Shown: positions 37,043-47,156, counted from the stretch's first letter. The stretch: 64,000 bases of DNA from Nitrosomonas cryotolerans ATCC 49181 (GCF_900143275.1 NZ_FSRO01000001.1:434001-498000), one strand, 5' to 3'. The notes: generated by a model from the letters alone, not told the origin. Numbers and translations are program-made.

Positions 37043-37738
37043 GTTTGATTCCTTTTGATAGTTAATTGCTTAAGAATCACTGACAAAATCCAAGCCAATC
37101 ATCATCCCTACAAAATTCTTGGATGGAGATCCATGCTATTGCTTTCCTGGGCCTTTCCCCATATTTACGGGCAGGCTTTTCGCGGAAATAACGCCATTGA
37201 TTAAATCAGCGATTCCAATGAAAAATTCATGCAATATAGTATCGCCTAATCGTGTTTATCTCAAATCAGTGAACGTAGCACATTGGATATGAAAAACACC
37301 GGAGACAATATGCAACGCACCACCACATCGGTTCTTGATTGCTATCTGGATAAAGCCGTTTAGGACAATAGAACCATAAACGCACGTGGTGTGATGCAGA
37401 TTAACCGGATAATTGAATCGTCTATGGAAGTGTATTTATTCATTTGAGGGTGTGTAAGCATTCTGACGAACAATTCCATACAGGCAACATGGACAATTAG
37501 TATGATTATATCTATACACCTTCCCACGGAAACAGAAATAGGCGCTTCAACCGACGAGCTATGGCAACGCCACGCAGCCTAGGTACTGCTGAGTGATCCA
37601 GATGCTACAAGGCTACTCTTCTAAAACGTTTCGCGTTGCATGAAGCGACTACCTGCAAAACAGGCAAAGGCTATTTACTCATTTACCTGTCGATATGTCT
37701 GCTTGGCAAAAAATTAGAGAATGATGCCTACTGACTAT
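37043..37738. other. Intergenic stretch without a recognised gene
   Basis: About 700 bp containing the promoter of the DUF938 operon at its left. The remainder has short, stop-rich frames only and looks like decayed sequence. I see no repeat family here. Confidence 0.4.
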
Positions 37739-37800
37739 TAGATAGTATAGTCATGAGATGTACTGTTCTCTGGATAAATATCTCATGATTACACTATCTA
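37739..37800. repeat. Long imperfect hairpin after the deaminase-like gene
   Basis: Arms of 21 bp (37739-37759 and 37780-37800) match at 19 positions around a 20-nt loop (TAGATAGTATAGTCATGAGAT and its near inverse). It begins 2 bp beyond the stop codon of the gene at 37803. There is no T-run; it may stabilise the mRNA 3' end or be the footprint of a small element. Confidence 0.6.
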
Positions 37801-37802
37801 GG

Positions 37803-39296
37803 TTAGTTTAATTTCCCATAGAGTGTTGCCATCTCACTTTCAAACTTGACAAACTTTTTATCCAGAAGCGTTATAGCGGTTATTTTATCTGCTGATGACA
37901 AAAAAGAGTACCTGATGCTGTTGTAGACGTATTCTTTAATTTTTCCATATGATGGCTTATACCTGGATGCTAATAGCACGTACTCCTGTGTCAGGTTGTT
38001 GCGAGAGACGCCAGAATCATCGGTTGAGATAACAAGAGGCACGCCGTAACTGGAGTAGATAAGGTAGGGGTGTTCATTACCCTTAACACCAAGGATAAAC
38101 TGGTTGCTAGTAAGGTTAATTTCAATAGCCGCGTTTTGTTTTAGGTCTTCTAATAATTCGAGTGAGTCTTGTTCGTAGGGTAAACCAATACCATGACCAA
38201 TGCGCTGTGCTTTGGCAATATCGCGTGCTTGCTTGATATGGAATAGAAGATCTTTTGGCCGAACCATTCCCGTGGTTAGCTCACCTGCATGAAGGGCCCG
38301 GTTAACGTTGGGGTATAGGCTGTGGAGGTAATTAAACATCTGCATGTGCAAGGTGTAATCACTCAGGGCAATGTGGTTGTTTTCTGGTGCGACAATGTTT
38401 ACGCCTACAACGAAGGGGGAGCGCTCTGCTGCGAGGTAACCCGCATATAAATCCATAAACACGGATAATGGGTCAACCACACGTGCTGCGTAGGTTTGGT
38501 AACGCATCATAAATAGATCGTTGTCGATGCCTTGGTGAAGTGTATCGATCATACTGACGTAGTTACTAATGGCTGCACCAAATTCACTATTTTCACTGAG
38601 CTGGCCTGTGACCTTATTTAGGATCGTATTGACCTCGGCCTGCGTCGATGCATTTCTTAGGGTGATGTTGAGGTTGTTAATTTTCTCAGGGTCGAAATAG
38701 GATTTACTCTTAACACCCACTCGAGTTAGCATTGTTTCGATGTAGCTAACGTTTTCTTTAATAGCGCGTTGTTTAATAATGTTGATACCAATATCCATGT
38801 TCTCATTTGAGATTGGACCGAAGTAGTCAAAGGTATTGAAGAACGCGCTGTCAGGCGGTGGTTGATCATGGAAGTGATTGCCGTAGTCTTTATCTGACCA
38901 GAGGGTAAGTAGCTTTCGATAGCTTTCATTGTCTTTTATGAGCGCATCAACGGTAAGCAGTTCACACTTACTGGTTTCGCTGGGCATTACGATTTTAAAT
39001 GTACATTTGTCAATGAACCAATTTTCTTGCTTCACCCAGTCAAGGTAGGTTTCAGCATAAATGCTACCGGTGTAGTGGTGATGAATGTCCCCGCCCTTGG
39101 GCATGTTGGTGAAAAATAGATTTAGCTGCGCTATGTTTGCCTTGCCCGCTTTGTTGAGCATGTCGTCATATAACTGATTTGTTTGCTGGAAATTATTTCC
39201 TTCTGTGGCATCGGTGTGGTGGCCAATGCTTGCACAGCTTCCCATGAAAGCGAGCACAGATATTAGCGCGATTTGTTGGAGTTTTCTTATTCTCAT
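37803..39296 (-). CDS. Adenosine deaminase-like lipoprotein
   Basis: A 497-residue amidohydrolase-fold protein with a lipoprotein signal (LISVLAFMGSCAS, Cys about 21), so it is exported and membrane anchored. Zinc-site motifs of the ADA/ADGF family are present: GGDIHHHYTGSIYAETYL (HxH), RALHAGELTTG (His and Glu), RIGHGIGLPYE (His), and PLVISTDDSGV (two Asp). Secreted deaminases salvage adenosine or related nucleosides outside the cytoplasm. Length fits ADGF-like proteins more than cytosolic ADA. It stands alone and its base composition is AT-rich. The catalytic residues all appear present. Confidence 0.88.
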   Translation of the reverse strand: MRIRKLQQIALISVLAFMGSCASIGHHTDATEGNNFQQTNQLYDDMLNKAGKANIAQLNLFFTNMPKGGDIHHHYTGSIYAETYLDWVKQENWFIDKCTFKIVMPSETSKCELLTVDALIKDNESYRKLLTLWSDKDYGNHFHDQPPPDSAFFNTFDYFGPISNENMDIGINIIKQRAIKENVSYIETMLTRVGVKSKSYFDPEKINNLNITLRNASTQAEVNTILNKVTGQLSENSEFGAAISNYVSMIDTLHQGIDNDLFMMRYQTYAARVVDPLSVFMDLYAGYLAAERSPFVVGVNIVAPENNHIALSDYTLHMQMFNYLHSLYPNVNRALHAGELTTGMVRPKDLLFHIKQARDIAKAQRIGHGIGLPYEQDSLELLEDLKQNAAIEINLTSNQFILGVKGNEHPYLIYSSYGVPLVISTDDSGVSRNNLTQEYVLLASRYKPSYGKIKEYVYNSIRYSFLSSADKITAITLLDKKFVKFESEMATLYGKLN

Positions 39297-39431
39297 TCTG
39301 AGTTCTTTATGTTGTTGCCCAAGGTAAGTGCTTGGTCACTAATGTACCGAATTGTTTCCGATGCGTAACATTATATTCCCTGGTTTACTGTAGTGGTGGT
39401 GAATGGGCACCGTTGAATAAATCGAACTGTC

Positions 39432-39452
39432 GAGGACTTTTGCAAAAGTCTC
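39432..39452. mobile_element. Solo MITE end beside the IS256 fragment
   Basis: GAGGACTTTTGCAAAAGTCTC, an almost perfect palindrome, lies directly left of the IS256 remnant, which seems truncated by it. Confidence 0.55.
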
Positions 39453-39455
39453 TAC

Positions 39456-39707
39456 GATTATCCCGCAGAAAACTGGCAACACATCAGAACCACCCATCCG
39501 ATTGAGTCGGCTTTTGCAACCGTTAGACTGAGAACAGCTAAAACAAAAAGCAGTGGAAGTCGAACAACAATGCTGACTATGGCATTCAAACTTATGGAAG
39601 CGGCGCAGAAAAAATGGTTTCGATTAAGAGGCTAGGAATTGTTAGCAGATGTCGTTTTCGGCGTTAAATTCGTTAACGGCATTAAACAAAATGGAGATCA
39701 AAAATAG
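39456..39707 (+). pseudogene. IS256-family transposase C-terminal fragment
   Basis: Translates as DYPAENWQHIRTTHPIESAF, then ATVRLRTAKTKSSGSRTTML, AFKLMEAAQKKW, a stop, and ADVVFGVKFVNGIKQ. The NWQHIRTTNPIES block is diagnostic of IS256-family proteins. Everything upstream is missing. Confidence 0.8.
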
Positions 39708-40041
39708 GTGGCCGCTTGATCCCTCATGCGCCATATATGACTATAGTTCATCAAGTGACGTCATGTTTTCCACTTTCATCAATTCCCAATAAAAAATGCC
39801 TCAAGCAAGAGCTGATATGGAATTAGATCTTGCGGGTAACCCATTTCGTGGTTTGGCCGATATAACAATACAATCAGTCCAACTTCAATGGGGATGGGCT
39901 TTGCTCGTTGTTGGGCTGCCTTACTCATTCCCAGTGCCGCAATGATGGGTGTGCTCAAGAGAACCGTTAAAAAAATCACAGCGACGGAAGATAACTACGT
40001 GCAAGCCTTTCAAACAAACGTTAACTTTTATAGGGATTAAT

Positions 40042-41172
40042 ATGAAAACTACGAAACCAACAATCGACCCATATCTATTTGAAAAGCATTTTGAAGCATT
40101 CAAAAAGTTTGTTGAGGAGCAATCCAGTGTTCTTTTTGTATCATTCCCCTCTAATCCATACATAAATGAACAAGAAGGATATAAATGCGATATATACAAA
40201 GCTGCCAGAGAAAAACTGGCTTTTCAAAAATGGAAAGAATCCGACATCGGCAGTGGTAGCATTATAGCTTCAACAATTGAGTCAATAGAAATAAAGATTA
40301 ATAATTTAGTCCAGTGGCAAAATCTCTACGGAGATGAAAGAAGGCCACACTATCCATTAATCAAGGCAAAGCAATCGCCTGAAGAATCAAAAATAATAGA
40401 GCGATGTTTGTTCAATCTTTACCACAAGACAGAGGTTGAAGCATCATTTGAAGGGTTGCTTGATATATTTGGAAAGAAGTATGCGTTGATAGCTTATCTA
40501 TTATTTATAAAAGATAATTCAAAATATTTACCGATCGCTCCTTCATATTTTGATAGCTCATTCGAGCTTCTTGGTTCCGATTTCAAAACAAGCAAACGGT
40601 GCTCATGGGAAAATTATTCAATTTATCTATATTTAATTGGCGAGCTAAAGCGAATGCTGTCTGATGCGTTATCGTCAGAGGTTTCAATGCTGGATGCGCA
40701 TTCTTTCTTGTGGATGCTTTCTGCGCAAATGGCCAGCCAAGACAAGCTGCCCGATGTAAAAAAATATTTAAGTCTTAGCGATACTGAACGCGAGGCAATA
40801 ATAATGTCACGCGTTGGGCAAGGACAATTTAGGGAGGGCCTTATTAGATATTGGTCAAGGTGTGCAGTTACAGGTTGTAAAGAGCATAAGTTATTAATAG
40901 CATCACATATAAAGCCCTGGTCAAAATCCAATGTGGTTGAGAAGTTAAGTCTTTATAATGGTCTATTATTATCACCTACTTTGGATGCTTGCTTTGATTC
41001 AGGATTTATCAGTTTCACTGACTCAGGCAACATTATGATATCTAATATCATGAATGAAACAGACATGAAAGCCTTGGGTATAATCGATGAAATGAAATTA
41101 TCTGCCATCGAGTCTGAGCATGCTAAATATCTTGCTTACCATCGAGAACATATATTCAAAAAAGGCGAATAA
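40042..41172 (+). CDS. HNH endonuclease domain protein (restriction-like)
   Basis: A 376-residue protein. The C-terminal HNH_2-type nuclease reads GQGQFREGLIRYWSRCAVTG, then LLIASHIKPWSKSN, SLYNGLLLSPTLDACFDSGF and ISFTDSGNI. The N-terminal ~250 residues are helical and unrecognised (DPYLFEKHFEAFKKFVEEQ, GSGSIIASTIESIEI). Proteins of this layout are usually annotated as restriction endonucleases, and they probably cut DNA. ATG 40042 is chosen for its AGGGA site; an upstream frame to 39949 is not supported. An ankyrin protein follows 95 bp downstream. Confidence 0.85.
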   Translation: MKTTKPTIDPYLFEKHFEAFKKFVEEQSSVLFVSFPSNPYINEQEGYKCDIYKAAREKLAFQKWKESDIGSGSIIASTIESIEIKINNLVQWQNLYGDERRPHYPLIKAKQSPEESKIIERCLFNLYHKTEVEASFEGLLDIFGKKYALIAYLLFIKDNSKYLPIAPSYFDSSFELLGSDFKTSKRCSWENYSIYLYLIGELKRMLSDALSSEVSMLDAHSFLWMLSAQMASQDKLPDVKKYLSLSDTEREAIIMSRVGQGQFREGLIRYWSRCAVTGCKEHKLLIASHIKPWSKSNVVEKLSLYNGLLLSPTLDACFDSGFISFTDSGNIMISNIMNETDMKALGIIDEMKLSAIESEHAKYLAYHREHIFKKGE

Positions 41173-41267
41173 ACCAGTCATTATTCTTGCCAAAGGCCCG
41201 CACCGATTATGGTGGCCGTTGGCAGCATAAAATGGTACCTGCTCTAGCCTTTTATAATGGAAAAATT

Positions 41268-41780
41268 ATGAGTAAGTTGGAAAACATGATAGAGGAAGTT
41301 TACAAGCAGGCAAAAAATGGGCAGTGGGATCAAGTATTGTCCGATTGGAAGGATATCCCCCTTATTGAGAAACGATGTAGCCGCTATCAAAAAGAATCTT
41401 CTGGTTGGACGTTTTTTCATCAAGCTGCTTACTTTGGGCACGAGACAGCTTGCAGGGAGTTGATCCGGTTAGGTGCCTCGGTAAATAGACGGTCTCGTGA
41501 AGGCAAAACAGCTATAGATGTTGCCGAAGAGAGGGGATATATAGATTTAGCTAATCTCCTGAAACGGGCTTTCGAAAAGGAAGGTTCACTTTGGGTTACT
41601 CCCGCTGACCCAGATTTGCGACCCAGCAGTAACCGTTGGGATGAGGCTAACGAACGGCGAGCAACGGAAGGAATGCTTGTGGCTTACGGCGGGGGAGTAG
41701 TCAGGATTTTAACAGGTAAACGATATTTCGTAGATTCGTTTGAGCGTGTACTAATTGAGACCTTTGCAAAACCCCAATAG
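41268..41780 (+). CDS. Ankyrin-repeat protein with MITE-altered C-terminus
   Basis: A 170-residue protein. A helical N-terminus (MSKLENMIEEVYKQAKNGQW) is followed by two ankyrin-type repeats (GWTFFHQAAYFGHETACREL, then REGKTAIDVAEERGYIDLAN). The C-terminal part has the block LVAYGGGVVRILTGKRYFVD. The MITE at 41757 inserts after RVLI and supplies the end ETFAKPQ. Without it the frame would continue GWHGSYDPPCGMDSESML to a stop at 41907. It is downstream of the HNH gene and may be its regulatory or immunity partner (inference). Confidence 0.75.
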   Translation: MSKLENMIEEVYKQAKNGQWDQVLSDWKDIPLIEKRCSRYQKESSGWTFFHQAAYFGHETACRELIRLGASVNRRSREGKTAIDVAEERGYIDLANLLKRAFEKEGSLWVTPADPDLRPSSNRWDEANERRATEGMLVAYGGGVVRILTGKRYFVDSFERVLIETFAKPQ

Positions 41781-41845
41781 TTGAAAAATTAACCTTTTAT
41801 AATCAATAGTAAAAAATCTCTAGCGAGGGCTTTTGCAAAAGTCTT
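41757..41845. mobile_element. 89-bp MITE copy inside the ankyrin gene
   Basis: Flanked by TAATT at 41752-41756 and 41846-41850. The right terminal base pair is mutated (GTCTT for GTCTC). Removing it restores the longer reading frame. Confidence 0.88.
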
Positions 41846-41907
41846 TAATTGGTTGGCATGGCTCTTATGACCCTCCTTGCGGAATGGATAGCGAGTCGAT
41901 GTTATAG

Positions 41908-42718
41908 ACCCGTAGCCTGGCAAGGCGCTGAACCAGGCGACAATGCCTCTACGCTCGATTAGAACCGGTGAGCTTGAGCGTTAGGCCACATTTTTCAACT
42001 GAAGAGATTCATGAAAGAATCTAGGAAGAAGTAACGAGGGCAGGTCTTGCTTTATGCGTCATCCTCCCGGCTTACATTTAGCAGGCTAAAAAATAAAGCC
42101 AACTTCGTTAACCATCTTGCGATTGGAGCAGCGATTGGGAGCAGCGATTGGCCAGGCCGTTACAGTTGGAGTTCGCTAGTATTCTGTACCATGTGATCTC
42201 ACTGGGGAATCGGCGTGAGCCAGTTTCGAGCGCAATGACGATAACGGCTTGCCCTCAACCATAGTCATAAACGGACAGATCGTCTTTTTCAGAGTTGCCA
42301 CAAGGTAATTCTGGTTGAGAAAGGAGCGTATCTACTGGAGCTGGCCCGATACGAGACAAAAACAAGACCTGACCCTGTAGTGTGGCCCTGTAGTGCTAAC
42401 ATAGGAGACAATTAGTCCCAACGAGTATTATCTGCTAGTTGTTATCATGGGATTTAACCCAAATATGACACAGAGTCAGTATCAGCTTTTCTGCATTCTA
42501 TTTATAGGTATAGATCCACTTCATTCATTCCAAAGCTAAATATAACGTATTGCAATTCATGCCGATCCCACGTTAAATAAGTAAGGGCTTTACGGACCTA
42601 TTAAACATCCTTGGCGTTTGATTCCTCAAGCGTTTTTCGCGCTGCGGCCTGAGTCAGGATTTCGGTGTTTTCCATAACACCCGACAGGCAGTGCTTCGGG
42701 CTGGTTACATAGCAGCAA
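41908..42718. other. Intergenic stretch, no gene recognised
   Basis: About 800 bp without a convincing gene. It holds a short tandem repeat (GCAGCGATTGG-type units at about 42118-42155), a RAYT-type motif AAGACCTGACCCTG near 42363, and at the right a 24-residue minus-strand frame (from about 42675) cut off from its upstream sequence by the IS5-like element. Confidence 0.35.
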
Positions 42719-42723
42719 TTGGA

Positions 42724-43998
42724 AAGACCTCTGCACAACTGCGTAAATTTACTGTGACAATGGAAAAAATGCCCAAATGACATTTTTTATGCGTGTTATC
42801 TTGGAAAAAAATGAGGTTTTTTCTCTTTTTAAAGGGAATTTCCCCCTTTATGTAGCATTTGGACGGACTACTCCGCTTGGTGGCTTGTCCACGAAAATTT
42901 TGTTGGCCGCTTTTTTTAGATTCATGCAGATACTTTTCAGCATAACTTGGGCGTTGACTTTTGCCGTGCCGAAGTAGCTGGCGCGTCCCATCCCGAATAG
43001 GCGTTTGGCCGTGCCGAAACACTGTTCAACAATATAGCGTTTTTTGCTGATCAATTTATTCGCCAGCTTCTGGCGTGCCGAGAGTGGCTTGTTCTTGTAC
43101 GCACGATGCATGATTGCGCTCTTGATTTTGTGATTTCTTAGAAACTGCCGATTGGCGTTGCTGGCTGATCCTTTGTCGGCATATACCCGATTTGCCTCAA
43201 GGTGCGCACCCTCGATAGCTGCTTCGAAATGTATCATTTCGCTCTGGTTGGCAGGGGCAGTGTGAACTCCACGCACATAGCCGTCTTGCGAGTCCACTAC
43301 CAGGTAACTGCGATAGCCAAATTGCGACTTCTTGCCTTTTTTTAGCCAGGCCGCATCTGGATCCGCGCTTTGTTCTTCAATACAGGTGATTCCTGGTTGG
43401 CTGCCATCCTCAAATTGAACAGCCTTACCTTCGGTATCCACTTCAAGCAGGATAGCCTTTTTGGGGCGTGCCGCTGACTCAATCAGCGTGGCATCAATTA
43501 CCGCTCCCGTTGCGCCCTTGATCATCAATCCGTGTGATTGAAGCTGTTCATTGATCGAGGCTAGCAGATCATCTAACCGATCGCCGGACACCAATCGGTT
43601 GCGAAACCGACACAAGGTGGTTTCGTCCGGTATCGCATCCGACAAGGACAAACCACAAAATTGTAGAAAATCAATCCGAGCATACAGTGCTTGCTCCAAC
43701 GCAGCATCCGACAAACTATGCCACTGTCCCAGCAGGATCGCCTTGAACATCATCAACCTATCAAATGGTTCCTGTCCTCCACCATGCGATAACTCGCGCT
43801 TGTATAAACCTGTAAGCTTCGAACGTAACTCCTCCCAGTCAATCAGGACATCAATCTTCATTAGCACACTGTCTCGTCTCAATCGCTGTGCCAATTCCAG
43901 TGTTCCAAAACTTATCTGCATCTCTTGTTCCAAATGTCTTTTACTTGTCACTATTTTAGTCGGTTATCGCGCTGACGGGGGAGTTGTGCAGTAGTCTT
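42724..43998 (-). mobile_element. IS5-family element (1275 bp), apparently intact
   Basis: The ends AAGACCTCTGCACAACT and the inverse of AGTTGTGCAGTAGTCTT bound one transposase gene. The target duplication TTGGA lies at 42719-42723 and 43999-44003. The end sequence shares AGACC-TnTGCAnAAC with the 89-bp MITE. Confidence 0.88.
42848..43951 (-). CDS. IS5-family DDE transposase
   Basis: A 367-residue transposase. The N-terminal DUF772-like region is FDRLMMFKAILLGQWHSLSDAALEQALYARIDFLQF in two blocks. DDE motifs are GAVIDATLIE (first Asp), RVYADKGSAS (second Asp), and RYIVEQCFGTAKRLFGMGR (Glu in the Y-R-E-K region). The full length and intact motifs suggest activity. It is the only visible complete source of transposase with ends resembling the MITEs in this window. 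Confidence 0.93.
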   Translation of the reverse strand: MTSKRHLEQEMQISFGTLELAQRLRRDSVLMKIDVLIDWEELRSKLTGLYKRELSHGGGQEPFDRLMMFKAILLGQWHSLSDAALEQALYARIDFLQFCGLSLSDAIPDETTLCRFRNRLVSGDRLDDLLASINEQLQSHGLMIKGATGAVIDATLIESAARPKKAILLEVDTEGKAVQFEDGSQPGITCIEEQSADPDAAWLKKGKKSQFGYRSYLVVDSQDGYVRGVHTAPANQSEMIHFEAAIEGAHLEANRVYADKGSASNANRQFLRNHKIKSAIMHRAYKNKPLSARQKLANKLISKKRYIVEQCFGTAKRLFGMGRASYFGTAKVNAQVMLKSICMNLKKAANKIFVDKPPSGVVRPNAT

Positions 43999-44003
43999 TT
44001 GGA

Positions 44004-44272
44004 TATGGTACAATATGCGCCCTCAAGAATCAGTCATCAGTAAGAAGTAAACTGCGGAGTACCACCCTTGTAAGACTCACCACCTCGTAGTGTTCAGCTA
44101 CGCTTAAAGAATTAGCCATTTGTGCGCGGGCTTAACCCCAATCAATTGCGTCATCCTTTCCCCGGATTGCCGGGTTTCCTTTCTGTTCCGCTGGTTGGGA
44201 AGACGCGTCTGTGTTTGCGCTTTTACCCAACTGCCGCCGTCATGGCTGGTATCAATAACGGAATAAAAAAAC
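44004..44272 (+). promoter_or_regulatory. Leader region of the SulP gene
   Basis: About 270 bp between the IS5-like element and the SulP start. GGTACAATATGCGCC near 44007 resembles a -10 element (TACAAT) whose upstream half was replaced by the insertion. CCCCGGATTGCCGGG near 44160 forms a hairpin. A structured leader is possible; I do not recognise a riboswitch class. Confidence 0.4.
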
Positions 44273-45748
44273 ATGAAATCGTTTCACCAGGACTGGCTTT
44301 CAAATGTTCGAAATGACCTGCTTGCGGGTCTTGTGGTTGCACTGGCCTTGATCCCCGAGGCGATCGCCTTCTCGATCATTGCTGGCGTCGATCCTAAAGT
44401 GGGTTTGTATGCTTCATTTTGTATTGCTACCGTCATTGCATTTACCGGCGGCCGTCCAGGCATGATTTCTGCAGCTACGGGTGCGATGGCACTGGTCATG
44501 GTGTTGCTGGTTAAAGAGCACGGCCTGCAATATTTGCTGGCTGCCACTGTGTTGACCGGTGTGCTTCAGATTGTCGCAGGCTGGCTTCGTCTCGGAAGTT
44601 TGATGCGCTTCGTGTCACGCTCGGTTATCACGGGTTTCGTTAATGCACTGGCCATCCTGATCTTTATGGCGCAACTGCCGGAGCTGATCAACGTCACCTG
44701 GGAGGTATATGCGATGGTCATTGCTGGCTTGGCGATCATTTATCTTTTTCCATACATCACCAAAGCGATTCCGTCGCCACTGGTTGCTATTATCGTATTG
44801 ACTGCTGTGACAATCGGCCTCAACCTTGACATTCGTACCGTGGGCGATATGGGTAATCTGCCTGACAGCTTGCCTTTATTTCTACTGCCGGATGTACCGC
44901 TAAACTGGGAAACACTGCAAATTATCTTGCCGGTTTCAGCTACTCTGGCGATGGTAGGGCTATTGGAATCAATGATGACCGCTTCTATCATCGACGAGCT
45001 TACCGACTCTTCTAGTAACAAGAACCGGGAGAGCGTGGGGCAGGGCATTGCCAATATCGCTTCAGGATTTCTGGGTGGTATGGCAGGCTGTGCCATGATC
45101 GGTCAGTCGGTGATCAACGTGAAATCAGGTGGCCGTGGACGGCTATCCACACTTGCAGCAGGTGTTTTTCTATTGCTGATGGTGGTATTTATCGGTGACT
45201 GGGTGGCCCTTATCCCGATGGCCGCCTTGGTTGCTGTGATGATTATGGTGTCCATTGGTACTTTTAATTGGGCCTCGATCCGTAATTTACGCGAGCACCC
45301 AAAAAGCTCCAATGTCGTGATGATCGCCACTGTCGTTGTAGTCGTAGCAACCCATGATCTGGCTCAAGGCGTATTGGTCGGTGTGTTGCTTTCCGGTTTC
45401 TTTTTCGCCCATAAAGTCGGGATGGTGTTACATGTTGGCTCGAAATCTGCGGACGAAGGACGTGTCCGCTCTTACCGTGTCGTTGGTCAAGTATTTTTTG
45501 CTTCCGCAGACCGCTTTATCGGCTCCTTTGATTTCAAAGAAGTGATTGAGAAAGTGCAAATCGACGTAAGCCGCGCGCAATTTTGGGATATCACGGCAGT
45601 AAGTGCACTGGATAAAGTGGTCGTAAAGTTCCGGCGTGAAGGCACCGAGGTCGAGGTGGTCGGCCTCGATGAAGCCAGCACAACCATGGTGGATAACTTC
45701 GCCGTGCATGACAAGCCGGCTGCCGTCGAGAAATTGATGGGCCACTGA
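44273..45748 (+). CDS. SulP family anion transporter with STAS domain
   Basis: A 491-residue inner-membrane transporter with about 10-12 hydrophobic helices. The SulP signature is at the N-terminus ([32 protein letters not shown]), and the family block [20 protein letters not shown] follows. A short C-terminal STAS domain is present ([37 protein letters not shown] in pieces). Transport of sulfate, bicarbonate or another anion cannot be separated by sequence here; the bicarbonate transporter BicA belongs to this family. It is coupled to a universal stress protein gene 12 bp downstream. Confidence 0.93.
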   Translation: MKSFHQDWLSNVRNDLLAGLVVALALIPEAIAFSIIAGVDPKVGLYASFCIATVIAFTGGRPGMISAATGAMALVMVLLVKEHGLQYLLAATVLTGVLQIVAGWLRLGSLMRFVSRSVITGFVNALAILIFMAQLPELINVTWEVYAMVIAGLAIIYLFPYITKAIPSPLVAIIVLTAVTIGLNLDIRTVGDMGNLPDSLPLFLLPDVPLNWETLQIILPVSATLAMVGLLESMMTASIIDELTDSSSNKNRESVGQGIANIASGFLGGMAGCAMIGQSVINVKSGGRGRLSTLAAGVFLLLMVVFIGDWVALIPMAALVAVMIMVSIGTFNWASIRNLREHPKSSNVVMIATVVVVVATHDLAQGVLVGVLLSGFFFAHKVGMVLHVGSKSADEGRVRSYRVVGQVFFASADRFIGSFDFKEVIEKVQIDVSRAQFWDITAVSALDKVVVKFRREGTEVEVVGLDEASTTMVDNFAVHDKPAAVEKLMGH

Positions 45749-45760
45749 GGAAAAAAATAC

Positions 45761-46624
45761 ATGAGAACAGTAAACAAAGTAATGGCCTGCGTCGATCAAT
45801 CGCATTACGCCGACTACGTGGCGGACTATGCGGCCTGGGCCGCGCAGCGTATGCAATCTCCGCTGGAATTCTTGCACATTATCAATCGTACTCCCGAAAT
45901 TTCAACTGGCAGCGACCACAGTGGCGCTATTGGTGTTGATGCTCAGGAAATACTATTGGCTGAACTTTCTAATGAAGATGAGTCGCGCAGTAAAGTGGCC
46001 CGCGAGCAAGGCCGTATCTTCCTTAATCGGTTGCGCGAACGTGCCAGGGAAGCGGGGGTCGAATCTCCCGATATACGACAACGTCATGGAACGCTGGAAG
46101 AAACACTGGTCGAGCAGGAAAAGGGCGTGCGCCTGTTTGTGCTTGGTCGGCGCGGTGAATCGGCAGAAATTACGCAGCGCGACCTGGGGCGTAATATTGA
46201 GCGGGTCGTGCGTGCCTTGCATAAACCCCTGCTGACGGTTACTGAAGGATTCAAAGAGCCGCGTCGGATTATGATTGCTTTCGATGGCGGTATCGTTACC
46301 CGACGTGGTGTAAAGATGGTTGCAGCAAGCCAATTATTTCGTGGCTTGCCCATCCATTTACTCATGTCTGGCAAAAATAGCAAAGAAGCATCCAGACAAC
46401 TTAAATGGGCCAAAACGGTATTGGAATCGGCTGGTTTTGAGGCGCCCGCTTCGCTGACACCCGGCGATGCGGAGAGTATCATCGCAAAGACTGTTCGGGA
46501 ACAGAATATCGATATGCTCATTATGGGCGCTTATGCCCACTCGCCGTTACGCAGTCTGTTGTTCGGTAGCAAGACCACTGATTTGTTACGTTCAGCTACA
46601 ATACCAACGATGCTGCTGCGTTAG
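45761..46624 (+). CDS. Universal stress protein with tandem Usp domains
   Basis: A 287-residue protein with two UspA-like domains. The first (residues ~1-145) starts NKVMACVDQSHYADYVADYA and ends NIERVVRALHKPLLTV. The second starts RRIMIAFDGG and ends MGAYAHSPLRSLLFGSKTTD, which is the ATP-binding GxxGx9GS-type motif in slightly altered form. It follows SulP with a GAGGA ribosome site; SulP-Usp pairs are common, suggesting the Usp protein regulates or senses the transport state. Confidence 0.92.
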   Translation: MRTVNKVMACVDQSHYADYVADYAAWAAQRMQSPLEFLHIINRTPEISTGSDHSGAIGVDAQEILLAELSNEDESRSKVAREQGRIFLNRLRERAREAGVESPDIRQRHGTLEETLVEQEKGVRLFVLGRRGESAEITQRDLGRNIERVVRALHKPLLTVTEGFKEPRRIMIAFDGGIVTRRGVKMVAASQLFRGLPIHLLMSGKNSKEASRQLKWAKTVLESAGFEAPASLTPGDAESIIAKTVREQNIDMLIMGAYAHSPLRSLLFGSKTTDLLRSATIPTMLLR

Positions 46625-46709
46625 ATTGCCGTCCGTTTTCAATTTTATCAAATAGCGCGTAAAACTTCGTCCTTCAGGGCGGAGATATAAGCGCACAGGC
46701 GAAGCCTGT

Positions 46710-47126
46710 TTAATGCGGTCTTTGCTGTTGTTCAATATATTGCTTAATAATCGAGAGTGGTGCTCCACCACAACTACCCGCAAAATAGCTTGGACTCCAA
46801 AGCATATTACCCCAAAGCTTATTTTTAATTTCGGGATAATTCTTTTTGCGAATAAGTCGGCTTGAAACGCCTTTCAAACTATTTACCAAGTTAGAAATAG
46901 CAATTTTTGGTGGATAGTTAACTAAAAGGTGAATATGATCATGCTCACCGTTAAATTCCACCAATTCTGCTTCAAAATCCAAACACACGTTTTTAAATAT
47001 TTCTTCCAAATCAATTAATACCCTTCCGGAGAAAACATCTCTACGGTATTTTGTTACAAAAACCAAATGAACATGAAGATTAAAAACACAATGTCTTCCT
47101 GTTCTTACATCGTTATTAACTTGCAT
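46710..47126 (-). CDS. tnpA: IS200/IS605 TnpA, copy 3
   Basis: A 138-residue Y1 transposase with the HUH motif (HDHIHLL) and catalytic tyrosine (KQYIEQQ) intact, nearly identical to copy 1. With copy 1 it could move all three copies' ends, although copy 2 has lost its left end. Confidence 0.93.
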   Translation of the reverse strand: MQVNNDVRTGRHCVFNLHVHLVFVTKYRRDVFSGRVLIDLEEIFKNVCLDFEAELVEFNGEHDHIHLLVNYPPKIAISNLVNSLKGVSSRLIRKKNYPEIKNKLWGNMLWSPSYFAGSCGGAPLSIIKQYIEQQQRPH

Positions 47127-47156
47127 AGACCAATTCCTTTTTGTATAATTATAACC

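Noticed and set aside
39779..39979. 66-residue minus-strand frame ending LLLEAFFIGN
   Set aside because: Looks like the end of a broken gene but too short to identify, and no support for its start.
41940..42000. GCGTTAGGCC motif resembling an integron attC core
   Set aside because: No paired core site or cassette structure around it and no integrase in the window; likely chance.
42601..42783. 60-residue frame ending MENTEILTQAAARKTLEESN
   Set aside because: Most of it runs through the IS5-like element's end; only ~24 residues could predate the insertion, with no ribosome site.
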